NCBI RefSeq assembly: GCF_900066015.1
Contig: NZ_LN890655.1
Location: forward strand, 2,086,726-2,150,725
Reading direction: 5' to 3'
DNA length: 64,000 bases
Source of the DNA: Candidatus Promineifilum breve
Lineage (GTDB): Bacteria; Chloroflexota; Anaerolineae; Promineifilales; Promineifilaceae
How positions within the stretch are numbered: position 1 is the first letter of the stretch; each line of letters opens with the position of its first letter. Positions 33,646 through 42,037 of this stretch are shown piece by piece. A program made the position numbers and the translations under genes. A model generated the notes under the pieces. The model saw only the letters and a list, made by a program, of their open reading frames with translations. It was not told the origin of the DNA and ran no database searches.

Positions 33646-33873
33646 ATGACCAAAAAAGCCGCGCCGCCCGCCGCGCCCAAAGAGGAACCATCTCCGCCAA
33701 CGGACAACCGCTGGTACTGGATTCGGACGGCGCTGATCACCGTGTTGACCTTCGCCGTCGTCATGTGGTACGCCTATCCGGCCCGCGGCAACGTCGCCAT
33801 CCTGTGGGCGGGCGGGCTGGCCGCGGCTATTCTGGCCTATTTCGTATTCAGTTATTACAAGCTCTATCGCTAA
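33646..33873 (+). CDS. Small two-helix membrane protein of the GlpA/SdhBCD-like operon
   Basis: Family not recognised. The 75 residues comprise a Lys/Pro/Glu-rich N-terminus, a helix from WYWIRTALITVLTFAVVMWY and a second from ILWAGGLAAAILAYFVFSYY. It begins two bases after the SdhD-like stop, which suggests translational coupling and possibly an accessory subunit of the same membrane complex. Confidence 0.7.
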   Translation: MTKKAAPPAAPKEEPSPPTDNRWYWIRTALITVLTFAVVMWYAYPARGNVAILWAGGLAAAILAYFVFSYYKLYR

Positions 33874-33874
33874 C

Positions 33875-34459
33875 ATGATCACGCGGGTGGGAGACGACGC
33901 TTCGGTCTGGGAAAGCCGCTGGGCGCCTTATGATGAGGCCGTCTATGGGCGCGTCCTGGAGTGGGTGCCGGACGGCGCGGCCGTGCTCGACATCGGCGCC
34001 GGCGATCTGCGGCTGGCGCGGCGGCTGGCGCGGCGGGCGCGAGTGGTCTACGCCATCGAGCAGCACGCCGGCCTGATTGCCGGGCCGCCATTGCCCGACA
34101 ATCTGATCGTCACCATCGGCGACGCCCGCGCCCTGCCCTTTCCGCCGGTCGACGTGGCCGTGCTGTTGATGCGCCATTGCCGCCATTTCGCCCTCTATCG
34201 CCGCAAGCTGGAAGCTGTTGGCTGCGCCCGGCTCATCACCAACGCCCGCTGGGGGCTGGACGTGGAATGGATCGACCTGACGGCCCGGCCGCGGCCCTAT
34301 GCCGGGTTGGCGCTGGGCTGGTACGCCTGCCGCTGCGGCGCGACCGGCTTTCGCCCCGGCCAGCCGGAGGAGCTGACACCTGAACTGGCGGAAACTATTT
34401 TTGAAGTAGACGATTGCCCCGAGTGCTATCATGGTCGGAATCGTTATCGTCTCTCATAG
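33875..34459 (+). CDS. SAM-methyltransferase-like protein with C-terminal cysteine knuckle
   Basis: A 194-residue Rossmann-like protein with a class I methyltransferase motif I (VLDIGAGDLRLARRLA) and post-I acidic residue (VYAIEQH). The usual motif IV is weak. The C-terminal part has CRCGATGF and DCPECYHG, four cysteines that could bind zinc. It overlaps the dhaM start by 29 bases, so the two are translationally coupled. Its substrate and its link to polyol metabolism are unknown. Confidence 0.6.
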   Translation: MITRVGDDASVWESRWAPYDEAVYGRVLEWVPDGAAVLDIGAGDLRLARRLARRARVVYAIEQHAGLIAGPPLPDNLIVTIGDARALPFPPVDVAVLLMRHCRHFALYRRKLEAVGCARLITNARWGLDVEWIDLTARPRPYAGLALGWYACRCGATGFRPGQPEELTPELAETIFEVDDCPECYHGRNRYRLS

Positions 34460-36971
34460 CGCCCGGTTGGCCGAGGGGGTGCGCGAGCTGGCCCAGCAGA
34501 TGACGCAGGGGCGTGTACCGCTGGCCCTCGCCGGGGGCCTCGATGACCCCGAACACCCCATCGGCACCGACACCATGAAGGTACTGGCGGCCATCGACGC
34601 CGTCTATAGCCCCGACGGCGTGGTGGTGCTCATGGATTTAGGCAGCGCCCTGCTGAGCGCCGAGACGGCATTGGAGTTTCTGCCCGACGATCGGCGCGGC
34701 CACGTCTTCCTGAGCCGGGCGCCGCTGGTGGAAGGGGCGCTGGCCGCCGCCGTCCAATCCATGATTGGCGCGCCCGTGGCCCAGGTGCTGGCCGAGGCCG
34801 AGAGCGCGCTGGGCGCGAAACAGGAGCAACTGGGCGGCGCGGCCGAACCATCCCCGGCCGCCGCCCCACCGCCCCCCGCCGAACCGGCCGCCGAGCAAAT
34901 CACCCTGCTGGTGGGCAACCGCCTGGGTCTCCACGCCCGCCCGGCGGCCCGCTTCGTCGCCACCGCCGCGCGCTACGAGGCCGACGTGCGCGTGCGCAAG
35001 GGGGACAAATCGGCCAATGCCAAGAGCATGAACCAGGTCGCCATTCTCGGCGTGCGCCAGGGGGACGCCATCGTCGTCAGCGCCGCCGGCCCCGACGCCG
35101 CCGCCGTGCTGGCCGCCCTCTCTGCTCTGGCCGCCGACAACTTCGGCGACCCGCAAGATACGAGCGATGAGCAACGAGCTACAAGTGCGACGACGATCCC
35201 CATCCCCCCTGCCCCCCTGCTCCCCCGCTCCCCTGCTCCGCCCACCGACGCCTTGCCCGGCATCGCCGCCTCCCCCGGCGTGGCCGTAGGGCCGGCGGTG
35301 CTCTACCGGCCGCGCCTGCCGGAGGTGATCGCCCGGCTGGTGGACGACCCGGCGGCCGAATGGCAACGCCTGTTGGATGCCATCGCCGCCGCGCGCCAGG
35401 AGATCGAAGCGCTGCATCGCCACGCGCTGGGTCAGGTCGGCCGCGAGGAGGCGGCCATCTTCGAGGCCCACCTGCTCTTCCTGGAAGACCCGACCACGCT
35501 CGACGCCGCGCGGGCCACGATATTGGCCGAGTCGCTCAACGCCGAGGCCGCCTGGCAGCGCGAGACGGAGGCGCTGGCCGCGACCTTCGCCGAACTGGAA
35601 GACGCCTATCTGCGCGCCCGCGCCGCCGACATCGAGGACGTGGCCCGCCGCGTACTGCGCCGTCTGATGGGCGTCGCCCCGCCGGCCCTCAATTTTGCCG
35701 CGCCGTCGGTGCTCATCGCCGCCGATTTATCGCCGTCGGACACGGCGCGGCTCGATCGGGCGCAGGTGCTGGCGATCTGCACCGAGTTGGGCGCGGCCAC
35801 GGCCCACAGCGCCATACTGGCCCGCGCGCTGGGCATTCCGGCCGTCGTCGGCCTAGGCCCAAACGTGTGGCAGGTGGCCGACGGGCAGCGCGTGGCCGTC
35901 GATGGCGACGCCGGGGCGCTATGGCCGCAACCGGACGAGGCGCAACTGGCCGACTTCAACGCCCGGCGCGCGGCGTGGCTGGCCGACCAGCGCCGGGCGC
36001 AGGCTGCCGGGCAGGCCGCGGCCGTCACCCGCGACGGCCACGCCATCGAGATCGCCGCCAACATCGGCGGCCCCCACGATGTCGGCCCGGCTTTGGCCTA
36101 TGGGGCCGAGGGCGTGGGCCTGTTCCGCACCGAGTTCCTGTTCATGGATCGGCCGGCCGCGCCCAGCGAAGCGGAGCAACTGGCGGCCTACCGGCAGGCG
36201 GCCCGGCTGGTGGGCGACCGGCCGCTGATCATCCGCACCCTCGACGTGGGCGGCGACAAGCCGCTGCCCTATCTCGACCTGGGCCAGGAGGCCAACCCGT
36301 TTCTGGGCTGGCGGGCCATTCGTTTCTGCCTGGTCCGGCCCGACATTTTCATGCCGCAACTGCGGGCCATCCTGCGGGCGGGCGTCGATGAGGACGGCAC
36401 GCGGCGCAACGTGCAGATCATGTTCCCGATGATCGGCGCGCCAGACGAGTTGCGCGCGGCGCGGGCCATGCTGGAGCGCGCCGCCGACGAACTGCGGGCC
36501 GAGGGGCTGCCCTTCGCCGAGGACATGGCCGTGGGGATCATGATCGAAGTGCCGTCGGCCGTGGCCGTGGCCGACCTGCTGGCCCGCGAGGTCGATTTCT
36601 TCAGCATCGGCACCAACGACCTGACCCAGTACGTCATGGCCGCCGACCGGGGCAACGCCCGCGTGGCCGGGCTGGCCGACGCCTTCCAGCCCGCGGTGTT
36701 GCGGCTGGTGCGCGACGCGGCCGTGGCCGCCCACGCGGCGGGCATCTGGATCGGCATGTGCGGCGAACTGGCCGGCAACCCCCTGGCGACGCCGCTGCTG
36801 CTGGGGCTGGGGCTGGACGAGTTGAGCATGAGCGCCCCGGCCATCCCGGCGGTCAAGGCCGCGGTGCGCGAGATGACGCTGGATGAGGCGCGGCGGATCG
36901 CCGGGGCGGTGTTGGCGTTGGATTCGGCGGAGGCGGTGAGGGGCTATTTGAGCCGGCTGGGGTCGGAATGA
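34431..36971 (+). CDS. dhaM: DhaM: IIA(Man-type)-HPr-Enzyme I fusion
   Basis: An 846-residue multiphosphoryl transfer protein that re-phosphorylates ADP on DhaL. Domain 1 (1-125) is the mannose-type IIA of DhaM with His9 in IVSHSARLAEG. Domain 2 (about 156-237) is HPr with His168 in GLHARPAARF. Domain 3 (about 275-846) is a complete Enzyme I with His459 (TAHSAIL) and the PEP-binding half (VGLFRTEFLFMD, TLDVGGDKPLPY, FSIGTNDLTQY, IGMCGELAG). Enterobacterial DhaM has only the N-terminal part of Enzyme I. The linker at about 245-272 contains a CCCCTGC-type repeat. Confidence 0.95.
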   Translation: MVGIVIVSHSARLAEGVRELAQQMTQGRVPLALAGGLDDPEHPIGTDTMKVLAAIDAVYSPDGVVVLMDLGSALLSAETALEFLPDDRRGHVFLSRAPLVEGALAAAVQSMIGAPVAQVLAEAESALGAKQEQLGGAAEPSPAAAPPPPAEPAAEQITLLVGNRLGLHARPAARFVATAARYEADVRVRKGDKSANAKSMNQVAILGVRQGDAIVVSAAGPDAAAVLAALSALAADNFGDPQDTSDEQRATSATTIPIPPAPLLPRSPAPPTDALPGIAASPGVAVGPAVLYRPRLPEVIARLVDDPAAEWQRLLDAIAAARQEIEALHRHALGQVGREEAAIFEAHLLFLEDPTTLDAARATILAESLNAEAAWQRETEALAATFAELEDAYLRARAADIEDVARRVLRRLMGVAPPALNFAAPSVLIAADLSPSDTARLDRAQVLAICTELGAATAHSAILARALGIPAVVGLGPNVWQVADGQRVAVDGDAGALWPQPDEAQLADFNARRAAWLADQRRAQAAGQAAAVTRDGHAIEIAANIGGPHDVGPALAYGAEGVGLFRTEFLFMDRPAAPSEAEQLAAYRQAARLVGDRPLIIRTLDVGGDKPLPYLDLGQEANPFLGWRAIRFCLVRPDIFMPQLRAILRAGVDEDGTRRNVQIMFPMIGAPDELRAARAMLERAADELRAEGLPFAEDMAVGIMIEVPSAVAVADLLAREVDFFSIGTNDLTQYVMAADRGNARVAGLADAFQPAVLRLVRDAAVAAHAAGIWIGMCGELAGNPLATPLLLGLGLDELSMSAPAIPAVKAAVREMTLDEARRIAGAVLALDSAEAVRGYLSRLGSE

Positions 36972-37300
36972 TTTGAGGTCGCGCCGGGTTCATGCGTTTT
37001 GACGAATTAATGCGGATAACCCAGGTGTAGGGGCCAGGCAACCGGGAAGGGATTTGGCCGATAACCTGAGCCTCCGCTCCCGGTTGCCTGGCCCTCTGGA
37101 GCGAAGAGGGCTAGGCGACGGCGAGACAACGTTCTATGTTCGGACCAGGTTAGTCGCCGTCGCCTAGCCCCTACGACCGGCCAGACGTGGCCCCTCTACG
37201 GCCTTGGCTGAAGAGAGGCGAGGCGGCGGCGAGACGAGATTCATTGCTCCAACAACGCCTATCGCCGCCGCTGCCCCCTACACCACATTAATTTGAAAAT
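36972..37300. repeat. Three consecutive REP-like hairpins between convergent operons
   Basis: Hairpin 1: GGGGCCAGGCAACCGGGA (near 37030) with its complement ending at about 37094. Hairpin 2: GGGCTAGGCGACGGCGA (near 37108) with its complement at 37153-37169. Hairpin 3: GGCGGCGGCGA (near 37221) with TCGCCGCCGC near 37262. Each is bounded by a form of TAGGGGC or GCCCCTA. They occupy the gap where dhaM and the gat operon converge, and no gene is visible. Confidence 0.8.
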
Positions 37301-37340
37301 TTCCAAAAACGCACTGGAAAGGTGCCGCGCCACCTCTTCA

Positions 37341-37390
37341 ACCGGCTTCAGCCGGGTTTTGTGTGCCAGCGGCGGGTTTGAACCCGCCGC
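37341..37390. terminator. Terminator hairpins between dhaM and gatA
   Basis: CCGGC-TTCA-GCCGG followed by GTTTTG (37342-37361) is a plus-strand intrinsic terminator. A perfect palindrome GCGGCGGGTT-TG-AACCCGCCGC (37369-37390) follows and could serve the minus-strand gat operon. Confidence 0.65.
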
Positions 37391-37420
37391 AATTAGGCGC
37401 CAACATTCGTAAGCGTGCAT

Positions 37421-37900
37421 TTAGACCGCCGCGACACCCTCCAGCACCCGCCGAATCGCCACCTCATCCCCAGCCGCCACCAGTTGGGCGATCAGGTCGG
37501 GGTCTTGCAGCACGCCGGCGATCTCCTGGAGCATCTCCACCTGCGATTTAGCCTCCTCCATCGCCATCAGGATCACCAGTTGCACCGGCACAGCCTCATC
37601 GGGGTCGATCATGTTGCGGAATTCGACCGGCCGGGCCAGCGTCGCCAGGGCCAGGGCGGGCGTGATGACGTGTTCGATGTCGGTATGGGGAATGGCGGCG
37701 TTGAATTGGCCGTCGAGGGGCAGGCCGGTGGGCAGTTGCGCCTCGCGGTCGAGCGCGGCCTGGACGAAGGTAGCGCGGACGCAGCCGGCGGCGTGCAGAC
37801 GCTGGCCGAGGGCGGTGATGACGGCGCGCCAATCGGCCGCGTCGAGGTGGACACAGACGGCGGTGGGGGCGAGTAAGTCAAGAATTCGGGTCGAGGCCAT
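37421..37900 (-). CDS. gatA: PTS fructose/galactitol-type IIA protein
   Basis: A 159-residue IIA of the mannitol/fructose/nitrogen (type 2) fold. The phosphorylated residue is His72 in AAIPHTDIEHV. Residues around VILMAMEEAKSQVEMLQEIA match the family helix that contacts HPr. With gatB and gatC further upstream it completes a galactitol-type Enzyme II. It is the last gene of the minus-strand operon, and the ATG at 37900 begins MASTRIL. Confidence 0.9.
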   Translation of the reverse strand: MASTRILDLLAPTAVCVHLDAADWRAVITALGQRLHAAGCVRATFVQAALDREAQLPTGLPLDGQFNAAIPHTDIEHVITPALALATLARPVEFRNMIDPDEAVPVQLVILMAMEEAKSQVEMLQEIAGVLQDPDLIAQLVAAGDEVAIRRVLEGVAAV

Positions 37901-37909
37901 GAGGCACAC

Positions 37910-38332
37910 CTATTTGCTTTGTTTTTCCCGCGGCGCGGGCGCGGCCGGCTGTTCGGCATAAAGCGCGGCCAACGCGTCGGGCGGAAGGAGTTGTTGCAGG
38001 GCGCGGGCGGTCTTGAGCCGGGGCACGATGGCGCGCGGCCCGGCGATGAGCGGCCAGGCCGTGGCCCGCAAGCCCTCTTCCCAGGGTACGCCGTCCTGCG
38101 CCAACCGGCCGCCGATCTCACGGGCGGATTTCCTGCCGCCCGTGGCGGCATAGCGGACCTGTAGCCCGGCCAAAATGGCCGCTTGCGCCCGGCGATAGTT
38201 CCAGCGCGACAGAAACAGGATGGCGAAGTAGAGCAGGATCAGGCCATTGATCCACAGGCTATTGGCCAGATAAAAATCGAGCAAGCGCTGGCCCCACGGC
38301 CCCAGCATGGAGCGGGTGAAGATGTCAACCAT
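37910..38332 (-). CDS. Unknown membrane protein in the gat-type PTS operon
   Basis: Family not recognised. The 140 residues have one clear membrane helix (about 27-43, LWINGLILLYFAILFL) followed by an RWNYRRAQ basic segment and a soluble C-terminal region rich in Ala, Leu and Pro. It overlaps the preceding gene by eight bases and precedes gatA by nine. It could organise the Enzyme II at the membrane or act like GutM does in glucitol systems, but that is speculation. Confidence 0.65.
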   Translation of the reverse strand: MVDIFTRSMLGPWGQRLLDFYLANSLWINGLILLYFAILFLSRWNYRRAQAAILAGLQVRYAATGGRKSAREIGGRLAQDGVPWEEGLRATAWPLIAGPRAIVPRLKTARALQQLLPPDALAALYAEQPAAPAPREKQSK

Positions 38333-38630
38333 TGGTTCCCAGATGGGCGGCCAGCGCCGTCCAGATGGCTTCGGCCAGTGGTTGCAGTTCGTCGGTCGTT
38401 TGCCGGTCGCCGGTGATGATCAGCAGGGCCGTGGCCGGTTTGCCGGGGCGGGCCGAGAGGTTGGCCTGGACGTCGCCGGCGGGGTCGGCCCGTTTGGCCA
38501 ATGCCAGCCAGCCGATGGGCCGTAACTTTTGGGGCTGGAAGCCGGCGGCGGCAAAGGCCGGCTCGAATCCGGCATAGAGCTGGTCGGCCGACACGTTGGC
38601 AAAGGGGCGGCTGAGTTCCAATTTCGCCAT
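38325..38630 (-). CDS. Unknown small soluble protein in the gat-type PTS operon
   Basis: Family not recognised. The 101-residue product starts at MAKLELSRPF and shows alternating strand and helix segments: a WLALAKRADPAGD stretch, TALLIITGDR, then a helix to the C-terminus. The start at 38630 gives a clean N-terminus; the open frame upstream reaches 38654. It lies between gatC and a membrane protein gene, with coding overlaps that indicate a real operon member. Confidence 0.6.
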   Translation of the reverse strand: MAKLELSRPFANVSADQLYAGFEPAFAAAGFQPQKLRPIGWLALAKRADPAGDVQANLSARPGKPATALLIITGDRQTTDELQPLAEAIWTALAAHLGTNG

Positions 38631-38730
38631 GCGGGTTTCTCCCCAATCAAACAACCGGCCGGGGCGGCTAAGGCCACACCCCGGCCGGCAGTTGAACGAT
38701 CAGGCTACCGAATAGAAACGAACGATCCGC

Positions 38731-40173
38731 TTAGTCGCCGGGGGCCATGCGCACGTCCGGCTGGACGCTCAGGTCGGCGTCTTCCCCGTCGCGCGGCGCG
38801 CCGGCCAGCCGCTCCCACGGCCCCGGATTGCGGCGGAAAAGGAACATCAAGACCAATACCAGCACGGCCAGCGCGCCAATACCGATCCAGCCCATGGTAC
38901 GGCCCATCAGGTGGAAGAGGAACGGCGGCCACAGGAAGCCGTCGGCGATACTGATGATCTGCGCCGCCCCTTCGGGCATGGTGAAGTTGGCTTGCGCCGC
39001 CGCGGCCGTCATGGCCGGGGCCAGCGCCGTGCCGATGTAGAAGCCCAGGCCCAGCACGACGATGCCGGCGATGACCATGCGGAAGATGTTACCGCGCATG
39101 ATCGGCGCGAAGCCGGCCACCACGAACGGGATGACCGCCAGATCGGCGAACAGGATGACCTGATTGCCGGGCAGGATGAGGCTCATCAGAATGGCGATGG
39201 GCACCAGCAACAGGGCGGTGGAAATGGCCGCCGGGTGGCCGATGAGGATGGCCGAGTCGAGGCCGATGTAGATCTCGCGATCCGAGGCCCGCCGGTGCAG
39301 GAAGTCGCGCGCGGCTTCGGAAATCGGAATCAACCCTTCCATCAGGATTTGCACCATGCGCGGCAGCAGCAGCATGACCGCCGCCAGATTCATGGCCGTC
39401 TGCAACACCTTGACCAGAATGTCCATGAACGAGCCGGCGTTGTAGAAGGCCAGGATGCCCAGACCGAGACCAATGAACAGGCCCAGGATAATCGGGTCGC
39501 CGAAGATGCCCCAGCGCCGCTGGATGTTGTCGGGGTCCCATTTGACCTTGTTGACGCCGGGGATGCGCTCCAGCACCCAATTGACGCCGATGGCGAAGGG
39601 TACGCCAGGGCCGGTGGTCATGTGGGGGATGGAGATGCCCGGCAGGCCGTAGAAGTGCTGGATGGCCTTGGCTACCCAGTCGCCGAAGAAGAGCGCCCAG
39701 GCCGCGGCCACGGCCGCCGCGAACAGACCCAGCGGGACGCTATTGGCGGCGATGGCGACGAAGGAACCGATGAAGGCGAAATGCCAGAAGTTCCAAACGT
39801 CGATGTTGAGCGTCTTGGTCAGACGCAGCAGCAACAGGGCGACGTTGACCAGGATGGCGATGGGGATGACCCACAGGCCGACCTGGGTGGAAAAGGCGAT
39901 AGCCGCCGCGGCCGGCCAACCGACATCGATGACGTTGCGCTCCAGGCCGGTGTTGGTGACCATGGCCTGGCCCACCTCCGTCAGCGTGCCCCACATCAAA
40001 TTGATGACCAGGTTGATGCCGATGAAGGCGATACCGATGGTCACCGCCGAGCGAAAGGCGCGGCCGGGCTTTGTTCCCAGTATGACAGCCAGGAAGAAGA
40101 TAATGACCGGGAGAAGAACGGTGGCGCCAAGGTTATCAAAGACGGACTTTATAGCAGTTAAGAAGGTGTCCAT
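38731..40173 (-). CDS. gatC: PTS galactitol-type IIC permease
   Basis: A 480-residue membrane protein of the GatC (PTS_EIIC type, AG superfamily) group. Typical segments are GRAFRSAVTIGIAFIGINLV, MVTNTGLERNVIDVGWP, FWHFAFIGSFVA, DREIYIGLDSAILIGHPA and FGDPIILGLFIG. It forms the dimeric channel for a hexitol or related polyol. The C-terminal 30 residues are a charged cytoplasmic tail not seen in E. coli GatC. No galactitol dehydrogenase or tagatose pathway gene is nearby, so the substrate may differ. Confidence 0.93.
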   Translation of the reverse strand: MDTFLTAIKSVFDNLGATVLLPVIIFFLAVILGTKPGRAFRSAVTIGIAFIGINLVINLMWGTLTEVGQAMVTNTGLERNVIDVGWPAAAAIAFSTQVGLWVIPIAILVNVALLLLRLTKTLNIDVWNFWHFAFIGSFVAIAANSVPLGLFAAAVAAAWALFFGDWVAKAIQHFYGLPGISIPHMTTGPGVPFAIGVNWVLERIPGVNKVKWDPDNIQRRWGIFGDPIILGLFIGLGLGILAFYNAGSFMDILVKVLQTAMNLAAVMLLLPRMVQILMEGLIPISEAARDFLHRRASDREIYIGLDSAILIGHPAAISTALLLVPIAILMSLILPGNQVILFADLAVIPFVVAGFAPIMRGNIFRMVIAGIVVLGLGFYIGTALAPAMTAAAAQANFTMPEGAAQIISIADGFLWPPFLFHLMGRTMGWIGIGALAVLVLVLMFLFRRNPGPWERLAGAPRDGEDADLSVQPDVRMAPGD

Positions 40174-40244
40174 AACTTGCAGCCTCCCAAAGCTCGTACG
40201 GTTGACGAGCGATGCGCATAAAAGAGGATGAAATAGCGGCTAAC

Positions 40245-40529
40245 TTATTTCAACGCGTCGGCAATTTGTTCGATAACTGCCTCCTTTCCGATGCCGGTCA
40301 GGAACGCCAGCGTCTGAATGACGGGGACGTCCAGGTCCTTGGGCACCGGAGTCGTCGTCACGATGAGGTCGTAGCCGGGGGCCAGACCCCTGACTTCGGT
40401 CGCTTTGCACTGGCGGGTGATCACGGGGATGCCACGGGCCTTCAGCGCCTCTTCAATCCCCTTGGCGACGACCGTTGAGGTCGCAATCGCCGTGCCGCAA
40501 GCAACCAGAATCCTTTTGGGTGACGCCAT
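40245..40529 (-). CDS. gatB: PTS galactitol-type IIB protein
   Basis: A 94-residue IIB with the P-loop-like phosphocysteine motif ILVACGTAIATSTVV (Cys11), characteristic of galactitol/lactose-type IIB proteins. It is first in the minus-strand operon, after a strong AAGGAG site. It receives phosphate from GatA and transfers it to the substrate in GatC. Confidence 0.95.
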   Translation of the reverse strand: MASPKRILVACGTAIATSTVVAKGIEEALKARGIPVITRQCKATEVRGLAPGYDLIVTTTPVPKDLDVPVIQTLAFLTGIGKEAVIEQIADALK

Positions 40530-40565
40530 GTGAATCTCCTTGGGTTTTCTTCTTATCTACTATTA

Positions 40566-40628
40566 ATTATAGGTGGCGAATAGCAAAGTCAAGTTTTGCA
40601 GGCAGTCGTCAATTATGTGAAATTTTTC
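40566..40628 (-). promoter_or_regulatory. Promoter and candidate SorC-type site of the gat operon
   Basis: On the minus strand TTGACT (40587-40592) is followed after 15 nt by a perfect TATAAT (40566-40571). Upstream, TATGTGAAATTTTTC (40614-40628, plus-strand reading) repeats the phrase TATGTGAAAGTTTTTC of the polyol promoter at 12120-12135 except for one missing base. Shared control of the two PTS operons is inferred. Confidence 0.55.
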
Positions 40629-40834
40629 CAGCCGGGCCGCCTGGGAAAAAGTTGACGGACATTCCCCAGAGCCTGATTCGCCACGATTACAGCTAACATA
40701 CAGGTTTTGACCGGCTGCTGTACAGTCACAAATGTCATTAGATCATGGTGATGTTTGTAACCTCAACCAGGCCTGAATACCCACGAAAAAACGGCTACAA
40801 TTCACGAAGCTGACGGGTAGAACCGAAGCTGGAG
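40629..40834. other. Divergent intergenic region between gatB and a TSUP transporter
   Basis: No gene is seen. A hairpin TTTTTCCAG...CTGGGAAAAA spans about 40623-40650, and a weaker dyad ACAAATGTCAT/ATGTTTGT lies near 40730-40757. Either may be regulatory. Confidence 0.4.
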
Positions 40835-40840
40835 ATGCCC

Positions 40841-41611
40841 ATGCCTCTTGAGCCATTCCAATACGTCCTCATCGCCCTGGCGGCCGTGGCCGCGGGGGCG
40901 GTCAATGCGCTGGCCGGCGGCGGCACGCTCATCACTTTTCCCACGCTAACGGCCGTCGGGCTGCCGGCGGTGGCGGCCAATGTCACCAATACGGTGGCCC
41001 TCAGCCCCGGCTATCTGGGGGCCACGCTGGCCCAGAAGACAGCCATCCTCGACCAGCGGCGGCGGCTCTATGCGCTGCTGCCGGCGGCGGCGCTGGGCGG
41101 GCTGGCCGGCGGTCTGCTGCTGCTGAACACCAGCGAGAAGCTCTTCCGCGAACTGGTGCCCTTTCTGATCCTGCTGGCCTCGCTGCTGCTGGCGGCCCAG
41201 GAACCGCTCAAGCGTTGGCTGACGGCGCGCGCTGCCGACCGGCCCAGCCGCCCGCGCAGCGAAGCCTGGGCGGCGCTGCCCATCTTCTTCGCCGCCATCT
41301 ATGGCGGCTATTTCGGCGCGGGCCTCAGTGTCATCATCCTGGCCGTGCTGGCCCTGACGCTCGACGACTCATTGACCCGGCTCAACGCGCTGAAGCAGGC
41401 CGTGGCCTTTGCCGCCAATCTGGCGGCGGCGGCGCTGTTCCTCTTTTCCGGGCAGGTGGTGTGGTCGGCGGCGGCGGTCATGGCCGTGGGGGCGCTGCTG
41501 GGCGGGGCGTTGGGCGGGCGGCTGGCCGGGCGCATCCCGCCGGCCACACTGCGCAAGGTGGTCGTCACGCTGGGCATCGCCATCGCCATCATCTACTTCA
41601 TTCGCGGCTAA
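40841..41611 (+). CDS. TSUP (TauE/SafE) family membrane transporter
   Basis: A 256-residue membrane protein of the sulfite exporter TauE/SafE family, with two four-helix repeats. Signatures are [32 protein letters not shown] in the first half and [16 protein letters not shown] in the second. Family members move sulfur-containing organic anions, and the substrate is unknown here. I prefer the ATG at 40841 because GGAG stands six bases before it; an ATG at 40835 is in frame. Confidence 0.9.
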   Translation: MPLEPFQYVLIALAAVAAGAVNALAGGGTLITFPTLTAVGLPAVAANVTNTVALSPGYLGATLAQKTAILDQRRRLYALLPAAALGGLAGGLLLLNTSEKLFRELVPFLILLASLLLAAQEPLKRWLTARAADRPSRPRSEAWAALPIFFAAIYGGYFGAGLSVIILAVLALTLDDSLTRLNALKQAVAFAANLAAAALFLFSGQVVWSAAAVMAVGALLGGALGGRLAGRIPPATLRKVVVTLGIAIAIIYFIRG

Positions 41612-41794
41612 AGACCCCACCGGGGCGGCTGCTCCCCCATTCGCCGGGCAACAACTCGCGCGCCGGCCCGTCAGGTCTAGGGCGCAAATGTGCCATGCCC
41701 TATACCCGGTGCACATTGCGGCGACGGGCTGTCGGCGGCTATCATGTCCGTAATAACCACATCCCACTTTAGTCCGACCATAGGAGTACGAGAC

Positions 41795-42010
41795 ATGAAC
41801 GAAGATATTTTCATGGGCAAATGGGCCCAATTGAAAGGCAAGATTAAGCAGGAATGGGGCAATCTGACCGACGATGACCTGGATCGCATCAGCGGCAAGC
41901 GGGAAGAGGTCGTTGGCCTGGTTCAGGAACGCTACGGCTGGGAGCGCGAGCGCGCCGAGACCGAACTGAACACGTTCCTCGATCGGGAATTTGGGCCGGC
42001 CAAGGTCTAA
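41795..42010 (+). CDS. CsbD-family stress protein
   Basis: A 71-residue CsbD-like protein. The hallmark is GKWAQLKGKIKQEWGNLTDDDL followed by GKREEVVGLVQERYGW. CsbD of Bacillus is a general-stress protein of unknown activity. The protein is small, charged and probably a helical bundle. The site TAGGAG precedes the ATG at 41795, and a terminator follows. Confidence 0.92.
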   Translation: MNEDIFMGKWAQLKGKIKQEWGNLTDDDLDRISGKREEVVGLVQERYGWERERAETELNTFLDREFGPAKV

Positions 42011-42037
42011 AGACACCCCGCTCGACACCTTCATAAC

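Noticed and set aside
38911-40161. Plus-strand open frame opposite gatC
   Set aside because: Low-complexity Asp/Gly/Gln/His composition; GatC is well supported on the minus strand.
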